From Riptortus pedestris (Eukaryota > Arthropoda > Insecta > Hemiptera > Alydidae): DNA of 64,000 nt. The DNA lies in contig CM032228.1 in the NCBI GenBank assembly GCA_019009955.1, positions 257,779,001 to 257,843,000 of the forward strand, written 5' to 3'. Positions 37,962 to 51,649 of this stretch are shown here, piece by piece (within the stretch, counting starts at the first letter, position 1; the number at the start of each line of letters is the position of its first letter). Under the pieces are notes generated by a model. That model saw only the letters and a program-made list of their open reading frames with translations. It did not search any database and had not been told where the DNA came from. A program made the position numbers and the translations under genes.

Positions 37962-40900
37962 ATAATTTGTACCTGGCCTTTTATTTGTATATTATTATAT
38001 ATATTTTTTGTGACAATATATTTGTATTAAATATCTGTATTTATAAAATAATAAAAAAAAAATATCATGGCTTATAAGTCATAAAAGCGTATAAATGAAG
38101 CATTAATGTTGATATATTATAAATTGTATGTTGTCAATAATTTTGTGTGAAATATTTATATATGTGCATGTGCTTCCATGTTAAATATTATAAGTAAGAA
38201 GTTTGTGAGAAAAATGCCAAAATAATTATTTTTATCTGGGGACTTTAGATATCGAAAAAGTTATATAAAGATTGTGCACTCAAGTCCTCGAGCTATCGTG
38301 TTCATTTGTACAGAGTTTTTATCATATTTTCTCATTATAAATGAGCGGAGCTCAGCAGAAAATATTTAATGCCTCCTTCGTCGAGATTATAAATAAGCAA
38401 ATTTTTAATAATGACTTTCATTTTGATAAATATGCGATATCTGTTCATATGTACTACATAAATAATGCTAAATCCATTCTTAAACTAGATACCAATTATA
38501 AATCTCCAACTACAGATCCGCCTAAATAAAGAAAAAGTTAATTCTTATTTTATTTCCCGTTTAAGTGAAAGTAAAAACGATTTTGAATTCTTTAATACAT
38601 ACCTGCCAGCTCTGTCGGTTTGGCGAGAGACACTACATTTCTCCTCCTTAACTCCTTACCATATCAAATTTCCCAATTTTTAAAGCCCCACACATAATTT
38701 CATACTTATTGTCCATCTGATATAACGATCGAAAAGCAATTCTACTTGTTTTAACATCCCATTCTTGTGTTTTCTTAATCTCTACCATACGTAATACTGA
38801 AACGAATCATATTGACTTTTCGGTTAAGTTACTATAGATAGTTTGGAGTTTTGCTTGTTATTTTGTGAGTGAAAGGTAAATATTTCTAGTCTGGAGAATA
38901 TTAAAGAGATGTATGCTCCTCTTTCCAACAGGTCTCTCAGTATCTGTAGCTTAGCCCAATAGGACCCTATATATTTTTCATATTTTTTAATTCCTAGGGA
39001 ATATGGGCAACAAATATGGCTTTAGATTTAAAGTTCAAACAAAAATAACTTTTTTTCTTTTTAAGAGAATACGTATTTAGTATGTGTAATGTAGTGTGTG
39101 GGATTGGAGGTTTAGCACCTCCTGAAGGGAACATTTCCTATTTTCCATAAAGATATTAGTGCTATATTAGGAGGAAGGTGCCAGTGGCTAGTACATTGTC
39201 TCTATTATATCCGCAAATGCTGACAGGCTTCCCTCTTCCTCTCCATTTCCACTTATGAGATGGGCTCCTACGTCTCTATTTCAAGCAATGACTGCAAACC
39301 CGAATATTGATTCTATATCCAAGCGATTCGTTTTATTTTTTCCATAATTGCCTTGCAGAATATTTATTCCTCCTTTTTTTACTCCAATTAATTTCATTCA
39401 GTGAGTTCTAAGTAATCTTTTGACGAATATATTTTGTCGTCCTGGAGAATAATTTAACATTATAGTGAAGCTTTCCTCGGCTTTTCCTTTTTCCCTTTTC
39501 TTTGTTAAATGTTTTAAAGAAAAGACACGAAAGAAAATTATGATCTTATATGATGCAAATTGAATCGAATAATCTCTTGGTATTTTTATTGCAAGGAGCA
39601 TCGATCGAAATCTGTCATTTAACTATTAAAAGTATTTAATTTTGTAAAGTTGTATTTGTTAATTTTTATTCATGAACAGGCATTTGTTTTAATAATGAGA
39701 GTATCAATTTAAAGAAAGAAAATATAATTATCTAATATATTTTTCTTGTATTAAATTCATTGTCGATAAATATTTATGAAGGTATTATTAAACTTAATCA
39801 TTATTACTTTCGAGCAGGATCAACTTGCGATAATGTCAGTTATAATTGAGGGGAACTCATTGTGTGTGTTTCTCAAATAAGTTCTATTGAGAATTTTAAG
39901 GATAGAGTCTGCTACTCTACCAAAGGGTTTAAATTTTATTTATAACTCCCCTTTTTCGCTCGGGTTTATTTTAATAAAAAAACAAAACAAATCTTAAAAA
40001 TGAGTCGATTAATTTGTTAAATTTACAAGATTTATGTACTAGATAATTATGTTTTAAATGATGTCGAGGATAGTTGGGTATCGACAAGAGAAATATTCGA
40101 TGAGCGATAAGGCAAGTGTATTTTTGATGGTTCGAGTTTTAGATTATTGTTTGGTTTGCTATCCTTCTTCACAGCAATATTCTTGGATGCACTCTCACAC
40201 TTCGCTACTGTCACATCTCAAAATGTGTTTTATATTGTAAAACTAATTAGACCATTTTAAGATGTGACCATTGAGCCGTTACTACCATCTAATAATATTG
40301 TTGTAAAGAAGACTATGCCCAAATCTGTAATCATCGCAAATACACTCATTGATGTCGTAGTTTCGTGGCCGATATCCTACGACCATTTAAAACCATTGCC
40401 TAAATAACTTCCTCCAATTATGCTTTATTTCTTCCGCTAAATAATTTCTTCTGACTTTTACTTGTTTTTATGAATATATTAACTTGACCTGTCTTTCCAC
40501 ACTTTTTAGGAAGTTTGAAGTTGTTGATGTTGCAAACCAACACAAATATTTTTCTAATCGTTTGATTTCCTGAATTTGTGAAAAAATCTTGTATTTTTTT
40601 ATATTTGGAGACCTTTTCATTTTATTATAATAAGCAAACTCATCGGTTTTAACTGGTATGCAACATTTTGAACATTCCCTCGGATTAAAACATTATTAAA
40701 AATTTGCATTTTTCCATGTTCAATGTAAAATTATGTGCATTTATTTATTAGCTTCAAGCTAGGAAACATTTATTCTTCAAATATTAAAGAATTTCGAGAT
40801 AAATTTTCTATTTTGTATAAGATCTTTCGATGTAAAGTAAAAAATAATAATTTATATGTATGAACTGTTTTGTGTATAAGAGTTGATATTCATTTCTACT

Positions 40901-42598
40901 TACGTTTAGTTCATAGAGTGAATAAGAATTGGTGGGCGATGAGCCAGTAGTCACAAATTATTTTTTATTCTGTGAAAGTCTTTTGCCATATAATTGCCGG
41001 AGTTATTATTTTAATTCGATATCCGTTAATTGGCCTAGACTTCTTCAATTATGTATCATCGTGGAAAATTTATAACACTTAATAACATTGAAGTATAGCA
41101 ACACAATGGTCAACTGCCTCCCGGAACTCTTTTAATTGACTTCAAATTTGATAATGCAGAAACAAAAACAAAAATAATTAAAACTGAGATTAGTTAACAA
41201 TGACATACAATTTCCATACTTTTTACAGTTTATTTTTTGAAATCATAATAGCCACTACATTTTCACTTATTAGATATATTTGAGTTTAATATCGAAATAT
41301 AAACTATACTTATCTCCTTTCAAAGTTTTTTTTCTTTTTTGGCCAATGTAAGAAAATAGTGTTCTGTATAAATTTATGTTTTTACTAGCAGCAATTGTGA
41401 AACCTTTATATAGTCTGTAAAAATTTGAATTTTTTTAACCGTGGGAAAGTCTAATCAGCGGGGGGGAAAATGGATGAAATATGCATATTTACTTCTTTAT
41501 TACCTTATCATAATTGAAGCTTCCCAGTTTATGACAATGTAAAGTTTAAAATCCTATTTATTTGAATTCGTTTGTTCACCATAACATCAAAAAACCTAAA
41601 GAGGTATCAGTGATTGGTTATATTTCAAGTTGAAATAGAATGTAATATTGTACAAAGTTTACATTTATTTTCCACAGACTTTTCTTTTTTTTATTTATTT
41701 AACGACCACTAATATAGTCAAAATGTATTTTGAATTTATAAATGAGGAGGGTTGGCTGTAGAATTTGGCAAGTATATCCCTTCCCTCTCCCACAAATTTA
41801 AACTAAAGTTCAATATAAACGAGATAGCTTATTATAAGAGCTACCTTTAAAGAACTTGTTGATGGAAAAGTTTCATCAAGGGCTTGAAAATGCACTAAAC
41901 TTTTTGAAATACCCCTCATTTTCTAAGGTGACCCCTCCCTCTCCCTGACTCCAATATAAAGTTTTGCGTTTGCCACTGGTTATCTATAATAAGTAATTTC
42001 GGTATTACCAATGCTCAGTTTTAATTATTTATGGAAGGTAGGACAAGTGGTCTGCTATCAAACAAAAAAAAACATTTTTCTTAAATTAAAACATTTTGTA
42101 AAATGTCTGGCCATATAATTTGTGTTATTTGTCTTTGGATTGAATTTAATAGAAGACTGAACGGAGAATGAAAGATGATTTGTGATCGATTTTGCATAAG
42201 GAGCTATTGCTAGTTGCACTGGGATTCCTACCAGCCGAGTCATACTCTAAATATGATAGGCTTTATTTTTCAAGAACATGATTATGATTTATATCTGTCA
42301 TAAAACCTACTTAATTTTATATTAGTCATATTTTCCCTTAGGTTTTCTACATTAGCAATGAAAAAGGTAGATGCTGTTATCTTAGAACCATGATTGCGTA
42401 AGTTGAAGTATGATAGTTTTACATAATTTACACATAGAGAAACTTTCTATGAACAATAGTTTACTAAAGAATTTTTATTTATTTTTTGGTAACTTTCCTC
42501 TAAATAATTTTGATTTTGTTGACAAAATGTTTTTTTTGCCCATGATTTATGGTCATTTATAGATTGTACTCATTTATGATAGCTTTTTGATGTTTAGG

Positions 42599-42601
<3 letters not shown>

Positions 42602-42642
<41 letters not shown>
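42602..42642. repeat. (TA)n microsatellite
   Basis: About 20 TA units followed by a short (TGTA)n-like tail. Unlike those at 58-63 kb, no family A or B sequence adjoins it. Confidence 0.95.
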
Positions 42643-42647
<5 letters not shown>

Positions 42648-45265
42648 GTATGTATGTATAAACATGAACATGTATGTTCATATAATTTTTTACAATTTGA
42701 TAATTGCTATAAAATTTCTTTTGATCTTAATTTCCTATACAATCGTGTGCCATTTTTTTTTTTTCTGTAACTCAGTAAACTTTCTTACCCATCTTTGGCA
42801 TTAGCCGCTGATATCCTTATTAACAAATCTCTTTTTTCTAAACGTCCTTGTACTTTTGATCACTTTTTTTTATTTTCTTCTTTGAAATCATAATAATAAA
42901 CAACCCAGTTTACTAGTGACATGAGTGGCAAATCTCACTTACACAGTGTTACAGATATCTGTCGATGCAATTTATCCCATCGTGGGATATAAAACGCCTC
43001 AAAAACAAAATCCTCTAATATATTGTTTCAGAAATTTAACACGATAGAACTACATTCAAACTTAGCTCCTTCTATTTGGGTAATTATTGCAATACTCAGT
43101 TGTTAGTTAAAGTTGAATTCACATTGAGACAAATGTGATTATTTAGAAACTGAAATTTGATCACAAATCAAGGTAGAAAGAGTAATGCTAGCTAAATAGA
43201 AAGAATGCAATATTTTGTTTAATTCAAATATTATATTAAAAAATGAATGATATTTATTGAGGCAGGTAGAACATGGTAGAATCTAGATGATCTGAGATTG
43301 TATTCTCCTCCTTCGTCATTCTAAAGTTTCTTTATGGTCTCGGCAGATTCTCTTCCTTTCTCTCTCCCTCTCTTCAGAATCGGAAAGTGATTGAGCTACT
43401 AGTCGAATAAAGAAATAGCAAACTGTACTGTGTAAGCTTCAGCTATGTATCACTGTTGTTAAATGCACATCATTTTGGAACTAGATTAGTTCTGTTTGTA
43501 TGGTGCTAAGCATTAGAAATGTTAACTCCTGCCCTTTTTCTTGGCTGAATACATATCACGAATTTGGTAAAGTATTAAATTTGAGAAAATTGAGTTAATA
43601 TTATTGGCGTTTAATGATTGGCATCCTGTGATAATCAATAGTATTAGTTGTCGAGATACAAAGACAAACCTAGGGACCATATCTCTCAAATTTCTTTATT
43701 ACTAATAAGTTTGATGTCGTTCCAGTTCACTGGCTGATTGCCTTTAGAAGTGATGTCGATACCTAGCTGTTGCAATTAAACAGAAAGAAGAAAAATATAA
43801 GCAGGCCAGTTTTGGTTTTATCCACAAATATGGTCTCGTTTTGAAGAAAATGTGCAATAGAAGCCTAGCTCTTGTTAGGCAAGGAGTATCAGTATTCAAA
43901 CAGTATATATTTTTTCTAGTGAAACTCCGTTTTCATTATTGAGCCTTAGTCGAGCATTAGAGTGTAACGGAGTGACGTCCTAACTCGCTGAGTATGCTAG
44001 TCCCAGGGGGTGGGAACCTCTCCTATTTATATCCTCGACACTCCCTTTTCTTTGTCCCTCACTCTCCCGATTAGCTCACTAGTTTTATTTTTATTAATCT
44101 AAGGTTCCAAATTTAAAACATTTGACATGGAATGTCTTGTTACTTTCCTCTTGCTTTTCCTTTTATAAATTGAACTCCACAATAGAGGAGAATGGAGTTA
44201 GAAACTCCTACAACTTAATATAATTGGCCCATATACTTAACACGTTATTTCCTGACATATCTATTATCAAATGTGTTTATCTCATTCTTCTAAATAATGT
44301 AGTGTTTATTTTATTTATTGTCGAATAAAGTAGATTATCATTATGCGTATGCTAATTAATGCTCCATAATTACAAAAGGGATCATTTAAAACATTGAAAA
44401 ATGTCTTTTAGGAGTAAAGTCTAGAGCTGAATAACCACATAATGCCAACCGTTAAATTCAGTGTTATATTCGAAATCCTGTGATATAATATTATTTAAAT
44501 CGGAAATAGAAATAAGGAATTCTGGGCAAAATAAATAAAGCTAGTTATATTAAAATAATTTTAATTTATTTTTTAAATTTTTAATAATAATAAACCACTT
44601 CAATATTTACCTCAGTTTGTAATACAAGCTTTTTTTATTTGATCTTGTCTCTCTTTTCTCTTATTCTGTTTTTAATCTTTTCAAAAATAAAGTTTAATAC
44701 TGAAAAAAAAAAGGAATTGTTTATAAGTTGTTTATTATTATATTCATTGTTTTTCGATGAGCAATATCGCCTCGCAGCGAACGCTTCACAATAAATAAAT
44801 AAATGTTATTGCTTCCTGTGAAATTCCATTCGAAAAATCATTTCTTAATTGGACTTCTTGATTAAATATTTTGCAAGGCTGGAAAGGTCCTCGTGTTTTC
44901 AATTTAAAATTTACTCTGTATAATAATGGTAAATTTCTTCCACTAATTATTGCAATATTTACTCGAGAAGAATGGGAAATTCTTCGCTTTTTGAACCACT
45001 TTCTATTCTTAACCAGAATATCTTAGAAATGGGCTCAGTTATTTTTATAAATATGTTCATTTTTGCTATAGGTTATGATTGATTGTATTTTAATTATAAA
45101 ACTCGAGTTTGTAAAACTATCTTACTCCAAGTTATTTATGAATATTATTAAAAAAATAAAGTATGATGAAACATTTGGATAATCACCTTATTAATAGAAA
45201 ATGAGCCTGACATTTATTCGGGTAGTGAAGGGCTTATTTGTGAATTTACTTTCTTATCATATTTG

Positions 45266-45454
45266 ATGGTTGAGTTTGGTGAGAGTGAAGTAGAAGCTGG
45301 AATGATTAGAATGTCGAGGCGTGTGCATAATTTATTTATCCGCTTGCAAATCGCTGTTTGTGACGGCAAACCACCCACGGAATGTGGCCAAACAGCCCAA
45401 GTGATCAGCGATCAAGTATACTTGTTGAAAGCACTAAATGAATCTTGCCAATGA
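45266..45454 (+). CDS. Unrecognised small open frame
   Basis: From ATG at 45266 it reads MVEFGESEVEAGMIRMSRR, VHNLFIRLQIAVCDGKPPTE then CGQTAQVISDQVYLLKALNE and SCQ, stop TGA. It is more balanced in codons than the surrounding AT-rich DNA, but no splice sites, poly(A) signal or homology could be assigned. It may be a single-exon relic or chance. Confidence 0.2.
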   Translation: MVEFGESEVEAGMIRMSRRVHNLFIRLQIAVCDGKPPTECGQTAQVISDQVYLLKALNESCQ

Positions 45455-48001
45455 CTCAATGTTCTAACCATTCCCTCTGAGTTTCCATAATTATGATATC
45501 CACTCCCTAAAAATCTGTGCTCCGTATATCGGAGACCTATCCAACAAGGGCATTCTAGTAATAAAAATGAATTTGTCATACTTTTTCTACACTTATCATA
45601 AAGCATTTGTGTGCTAATTATTTAAAATTGCGTTATTTCTTCCACTTATCTTACTTCTGAGTCGAGATTTTCATTCCTCTAAAGAAATAAGTTATATTAT
45701 TTCAATTTTCCTTGCCTTTTCCCCACCAAATCATCACACGCAAAATTACGATTTTGCATTAACTTCACATTGTTTATAACTGCTTGCATAATGTGTGATT
45801 TAATCGGTAAAATTTATAATATTTTGTGAATATGTAATATTTATATTATTGTATATGAATATCCATGTTATGAATTGTATGTATATTGTATATATGTATC
45901 GCTCATGTGTAATGTGCTCATTAATGTTAAGTGAATTTTTTTTTTGTCGATAAGTAAATATTATTTCTGTAGGAAACCTTTATGTATTATTTTTTTTTTT
46001 TTTCAATTCTTGAAGCATTCAGTTTAATTGTCTGTTTATTTGTATGTAATCAATGGAATGCTATTTTGTAATAGAATATTTCATTCTATCATTTTTTCAT
46101 TTGTACTCCGCTTAGTTCAGTTACTTTTTTCTATATTACTTTCGAGTGGGTATAATTAATTGTAATGGAGAGATTTGTGATTCTCACTGATTTTCCCATA
46201 TAATCACAGGCACATTATGTATGCCCATGCGTGCTATTTATATTTATAATACTTAAAAACATTTCTTCACTTCCAGAATAATCACATTTGCCAATTCGCT
46301 TTGCTCAATTCATGAGAATACATACTTATTTACAGCAAAATATTTATTTTTGCTTCGCCTAAAACTAAAGATCAAGTTCGTTAGTTATGCCAAGACGGTG
46401 GGGGGGGGGGAGAGGTTAGAGGGAGGATAAAGTCAAAATTCTTAAATATCTCTAACATGGAATGAAAAATGATATATAAGCAAATATTTTGATAAAGTAC
46501 TGTATTTCAACAGTTATTCTGTACATTTTTCTCTAACTTCGATATTTACCACATTATGTGTATATTTCAGTTAATTGTCCCACTCCTACTCTTACAATTT
46601 TCAATTTAAAGCATTACGTTCTTGGAACTCATGGTTTAAGGCTTGTTTACATAAGGTAATTACTAAGGAGAAAGTAGAGATTCCAATGTCCTCCCATCAT
46701 CCTTTATTATTACCAATATCGGGGATTTACTATTATTGCTAAAAATTAGAAGGAGCAATATTAGTTTCTTTTCTTAATTCCATAATTTAGTTGTAGATAG
46801 TAGAAGAAATTGTTGTTATGTGTGTTCCTTACATCTAAAGTATACTGAGATAATCGAAACCAATACAGCATTATATAAAAGAGGTGGAGTATATTTCCCT
46901 CTCGTCTGTTACTAATTGGAAGAGTAGATTCGTGATAGGACCTAGACATTGGGGTAGCGCTGACTCTTGATCCCAGATGAGAGTGGAGCCTGCTGGGGGG
47001 GGGGCACCTTCCCGATCTTTTATATTTTCAGAAAATAAATTCCCAACACTTAACTTATGTTGCTAATTTATTGTTTATCTATAGGTAATTGTTCACTAAT
47101 GACATAAGTATTTGTTCTCTTGACAATTGTTGGCGAAATGAATTATTTTGGATGAGTTTAAAATTATTAGTTATTATTTTTTTTTAAAGTCCTTGGTAAA
47201 ATTTAGTCAATACTGGACATTACTTCATTGCCTGCTTATAGTATTACTTATTCAATTATCACGACTGTAAAAATAAAATAATCCCTGTTAATACTCCATT
47301 AATAGTGTTGCAGAGACACGTTGCATGCATGGGCTCTTCATAAATTGGAAGTATTGTTGTAAATAATAGTTCATCCTTTAATGAAAAATTATAATTTTTT
47401 TATAGATGAAAAAATGTGGAAACCTAAAATTGATACTGTACTAAATTCATTAATAACTAAAAATATTCTGTAAAAATAATATAGGTTATTTACAATATGT
47501 GTAATAATTATGACTGAATTGTTTTCGAGTAATTTGTTTCCTTTGTATGTTGAAATTGGTTAAATGATTGTAATATTATAAAAGCCCCTGGCTGTGGCCT
47601 AGAATTATTTAAAATTGTAAATTTCCAAAGATGTAAATATATGTTGAACTTATTTAAATAGTATTTTAATTTCTTATAACCCTTTCTTTGATTTGATTTC
47701 AAGAGTCATTGTTAATTAGCGAACGGTTTTAAATCCAGTTATTTTTCAGTAGTTTCTCTCTCTCTCTTCATTACCAAAACTGTTATACTCGAATTAGATA
47801 GTTAGCTAGCAATTCCAAGGGTCATTTATGCGAGGAACAGAAATTCATCTATTTGATTTCAATTATCACACCTCTTCCTTAAGTTTCTATCTTTTCTGGT
47901 GTTACAAATGAGAAGGTGCAATTTCAAGAGCCCCTAAGCTAATATCAAAAGGCCATAAACACTGGATCAACAGGAGCAACAAATTAGGCATTCTCTACTA
48001 T

Positions 48002-48130
48002 TTAGCAGATTTTCCTTATGGGATATCAGCTATTAAGGTCGTACTCATCACACGATTATCAACAAATTACCTCAAATGTCCATAGATCCTACCCACGAGA
48101 TGAAGAAAATAAGGTCCGTTCAAAACTATG
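48002..48130 (-). mobile_element. Family A right-end fragment (reverse)
   Basis: It starts TTTAGCAGATTTTCCTTATG, followed by TCAGCTATTAAGGTCGTAC, AAATGTCCATAGATCCTACC and GGTCCGTTCAAAAC. This is the reverse complement of the family A end at 58200-58324. Confidence 0.75.
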
Positions 48131-48197
48131 TATATATAGAATTGTGTAAATGTTTTCGAACCAGGTTTGTTTGTTGACTACAAACAACAACACCACT

Positions 48198-48222
48198 GTA
48201 TATATATATATATATATATATA
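48198..48222. repeat. (TA)n tract before a family B head
   Basis: TA units directly abut the TTAGCTCAGATACCCGGCTT head at 48223. Confidence 0.9.
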
Positions 48223-49322
48223 TTAGCTCAGATACCCGGCTTCGCCCGGGAATTCATTTGAGGCTGAATGGCGAAGGTATTTTATTAGCAAGGCTTTACT
48301 TTGCACAACATTTTGACATTTATCCGCCCCAGTGTTTAGGGGTTATACCCGTCCTTGCTGTGGATTTATTAATATTAAAATTCAAGGAAAAGACTTCTCT
48401 GTCCTCCATATTGTCATATTTCTCATCTCCTGTGCATTGAGCATAGATTTGAATTATTAAGGACAAAATATTTACATAGATTTGAATTAATTTTTCCAGG
48501 TGAGGTACCTGGTAGTTCATATTGGAAAGAATTGTTGAGCAAATTTCTCTAAATAACAAAATAAACAACTTTTGTTATGTGCATATTTGCCGAAAATGCA
48601 ATAGGAAACGAAATATCACTATTATTAAATTAAGGCCTCCCTTATGACCCCCCCCCCGAAATGTATGCCCGTCCCTAGAAATGTTAGTATGGCTTATTAT
48701 AAGGAAGGCATTAGTGCTAATTCCCATACCAAGTTTGGTTTTGTTCTGTTGAGTTTTTTGTTCCAAATAAAATTGTTGACTTCCGCAGTAGTTTTTAACG
48801 CATAACTCATTTATACTTAGGTATACGATAAAAGTGTATATAACAAAACTTACTTCAAATAAAAAAAGTAACAACTTTTGTCATTTGCATATTTGCAGAA
48901 AAACGAATAGAAAACGAAATACCGCTATTTTTAAATTCAGGCCTCCCTTACAACCCCCACTCCTGCCCGTCCCTAGAAATGTTAGTATGGCTTATTATAA
49001 TGAAGGCGTTAGTGCTAATACACATACCGAGTTTTATTTAGTTCGGATGAGTCTTTTGTGCCAAATAAAATTGTTCACTTCCGCTATAGGTTTTAGCGTA
49101 TATCTCGTTTATAATTCGGTATACATAAAAAGTATATATAACAAAACTTACTCTAAATAATAAAATAAACAACTTTTGTTATATTCATATTTGCCGAAAA
49201 ACCAATAGGAAACGAAATATCGCTATTTTTAATTTTAGGCTTCTTTTATAACCCCCAATCACCTAAAAGTTTGAATATAGGTTATAATCATGGAAGAATT
49301 AATGCTAATTGACAATCCGAGT
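48223..49322 (+). mobile_element. Family B copy, interrupted
   Basis: The head is AGCTCAGATACCCGGCTTCG. The body contains three internal units whose marker CTTTTGT-ATRTGCATATTTG recurs near 48570, 48875 and 49173 (about 300 bp apart). The copy breaks off at 49322, where an inverted family A copy begins. Confidence 0.8.
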
Positions 49323-49460
49323 TTTAGCAGATTTCCCTTAAGGGAAATCAGCTATTGAGGTCGTACTCATGACGGAATTTCCGAATTTTTTCTTCAAATG
49401 TCCATCAATCCTACCTAGTAGATGACGAAATGAGGTCCGTTCAAAAATATATATATATAG
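49323..49460 (-). mobile_element. Family A copy, right part (split by LTR element)
   Basis: The reverse-oriented tip (TTAGCAGATTTCCCTTAAGG) through GGTCCGTTCAAAAATATAT ends in a TA run exactly where the LTR begins. The rest of this copy resumes at 55698. Confidence 0.85.
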
Positions 49461-50081
49461 TGTTGCGAAAATTAAATAGATAAATAATCCTTCAGAGAGA
49501 GAGAGAGTGTCGCGTATTTGGAAAGTGTGACGTAGATCAAAGAGACCGACGGAGGGTCGAGACGCTTCTACGCTCGTCTAGCCCAGCCTCGAATGAACTA
49601 GACAATTCCCCTTTGATGTATGCCGACAAGCTATATAAAGAGGGCCTGCCGGGAGTCAGTCAGTTTTATTCTCACCTGTCTTGATGTTCACATCAGTGCT
49701 ACAGTGCGGTAAAGTGTTTTTATAAGAAGAACAGTGTTGTGCCGTGACTGTAAGTAACAGTTTAGTGCCGTGTTTAAGACAGTGCAGTGCCGCGAAGTAG
49801 GAGGAGTCCAAACAGTCGTGCCGCGAAGAAAGGACAGTGCCGTCTTGTTGTGAATTTCAGTGACCGTGAGTGAATTATTGGACTGTGTAATCTGAAGAAC
49901 AGTGACGCTATCAGTCTATACTGTGAGTAGTAATTAAGAATAATTACCAAGTTTATTGTGCATTATCCAAATAAATTGTGCAGTGATAAAAACTGTGAAA
50001 CTTGCGAGTATTTAATTTTGCAATCCAAAAGAACTCTTATTAAAAACGTTTATTACTGGTTTTGGTAATAAAAACGTAACA
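49461..50081 (+). repeat. 5' LTR (621 bp)
   Basis: It starts TGTTGCGAAAATTAAATAG and ends GGTAATAAAAACGTAACA. It contains a short GA run, a TATA box (TATATAAA at 49632-49639), a few GTGCCG units and AAATAAATTGTGCA, a possible poly(A) signal. Confidence 0.92.
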
Positions 50082-50102
50082 ACTGGTGTCAGAAGTGGGA
50101 TT
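50082..50102 (+). other. Probable primer-binding site
   Basis: TGGTGTCAGAAGTGGGA directly follows the 5' LTR, the position where a tRNA primes minus-strand synthesis. The tRNA was not identified. Confidence 0.7.
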
Positions 50103-50126
50103 GCAAAATTAAAATCAACAAAAATA

Positions 50127-50219
50127 AAGTTTGAAGAACTAAAAGTGGAACAGCTGGCAAAACTGGATCTGCCAACCACAGGAAATAAGGCTGAATTACA
50201 AAGGCGGTTGACAGATTAA
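50127..50219 (+). pseudogene. SAP-like motif at the gag leader
   Basis: An open stretch reads KFEELKVEQLAKLDLPTTGN then KAELQRRLTD and a stop. L-x-V-x-Q-L...L-LPTTGNKAEL-RL is the pattern of SAP nucleic-acid-binding motifs. The main gag frame follows in another phase after this stop. Confidence 0.55.
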
Positions 50220-50250
50220 TTCCAAAGACGAGGAATCGACATAAGTACAC

Positions 50251-50589
50251 ATGAGTTTGACGATAAAGAACATTGCTGTAAGTTATCCTATTTCAAGTAG
50301 CAATTTGGACTTAAATGCAATTTTTATGATGGAAAATAACCAGAAACTCTTGGAAGCTTCTAAAAGTAACAGCGAGAAAATCTTAGCGGAAGTCAGACAA
50401 GAATTCCAGGAAGCTTCTAAAAGTAACAGCGAGAAAATCTTAGCGGAAGTCAGACAAGAATTCCAGGAAGCTTCTAAAAGTAACAGCGAGAAAATCTTAG
50501 CGGAAGTAAGACAAGAATTTCAAGAAGCTTCTAGAGCTAATTGCGAGAAACTTGAGGAACTTCAGGAATCTTCTAGAACAACAAACTAA
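50251..50589 (+). pseudogene. gag N-terminal fragment with 57-bp repeats
   Basis: A 112-codon frame from ATG at 50251 ends at TAA 50587. Residues from about 34 onward consist of a 19-residue unit (EASKSNSEKILAEVRQEFQ) in three nearly identical copies plus a degraded fourth, predicted to be a coiled coil. The units are 57 bp and near-identical in DNA, so the expansion is recent relative to the element's decay. The frame continues as recognisable gag beyond the stop. Confidence 0.75.
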
Positions 50590-50754
50590 AAACTCCACGA
50601 AACATCAGAGGTATTGGGCAAACGAGTGGAAGCCATTGAGCAGAGAGTAAGCGGGTTTGATGGAAAACTCTGCGGCATTTCTGCGGCACAGAAGAAGGTT
50701 GAAGAGGACGTGTCAAACCTAGGAATAAAAGATAGACGATGAAATACGTGAGCT

Positions 50755-51558
50755 ACAATTCCAATTGGATAATCTACATGTTCGAGAGGGTCCAGTGAGA
50801 CTCATTTCAGAACATTCCAGCAAGATAATGACCCCAACTCTTGACGGTAGTGTACCGTTTAATGTGTTTAAATTTTAATTTGAGACGCTGGCCAGTAGAA
50901 ATGGATGGAACAATGAAGAGAAAGCGGTAGAATTGATTTTGGCACTGAAGGGAACCGCTGCAGAAATCCTGGAGAGTAAATAATTATGAGGACATCATGG
51001 TGACAGCGTAAGTTTGGAGGTGAGCATAAGCGAGAACTGTACAGGATGGAGTTACGGGGCAGAGTACAAAAACCGTATGAGACGCTACAAGATTTTGCCA
51101 TGGAAATCGAACGTCTGGTCCAACTGACTTACCCAGGTGAAAATCATCCGTTTCTAGATCAGTTCAAGATTGAAGCATTTGTGAATGGTATTCGAGATCC
51201 AGATGTTAAATTTGCGGTATGCGCCATGCAGAAATCATCTTTTGCTGAAACCATCTCTTATGCACTAGCCCAAGAGACCGCTAAAGTAATTTCAAAACCA
51301 CAAGTCTACAAGGTGCGACGTCTTGAGGCTGATATTCAAAATGACGCCCAAATGTCAAGGAGTGACATAGCAGAATTAGTCAAGCGAATAATGGAGGAGC
51401 AAAGGAACAGGTCACGCTCAAAGTGCTACAACTGTGGCAAGGCCGGCCATTTTCAACGTAACTATAAAGCTCCAAAGAAAAGGTCAAGATCTGTTTCGCC
51501 ACCAAGGGAGAACAAATGGTCGAATAACCCCAAATCTCAAGAGACACCGTTAAACTAA
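50755..51558 (+). pseudogene. gag capsid and nucleocapsid fragment
   Basis: Capsid-like sequence (VPFNVFKF, a stop, then FETLASRNGWNNEEKAVELI and LALKGTAAEIL) leads into an open 170-codon frame from 51046. That frame has RVQKPYETLQDFAMEIERLV, FVNGIRDPDVKFAV and a basic tail. A zinc knuckle at 51424-51465 reads CYNCGKAGHFQRNY: the fourth ligand of CX2CX4HX4C is Tyr, not Cys. The frame ends at TAA 51556. Confidence 0.85.
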
Positions 51559-51649
51559 AACGAGCTAGCACTGAGGGGCAAGAGCTAGCTCCTACAACCG
51601 CTGGCCCCACAATCTCCATTTCCATAATACAACAGCAGAATAGCAACCT

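Larger units (their letters stand above)
35068..48197. other. Mostly unannotated AT-rich region after the gene
   Basis: It begins with the presumed 3' UTR (AATAAA at 35485-35490). Beyond the mariner relic and the candidate exons at 36984 and 37892 there are only scattered short open frames without motif support. Features visible are a TA tract at 42602-42642, a G-rich family A-like piece at about 46395-46580 and a fragment of family A at 48002-48130. From 38.1 to 46.3 kb nothing else is recognised. Confidence 0.5.
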
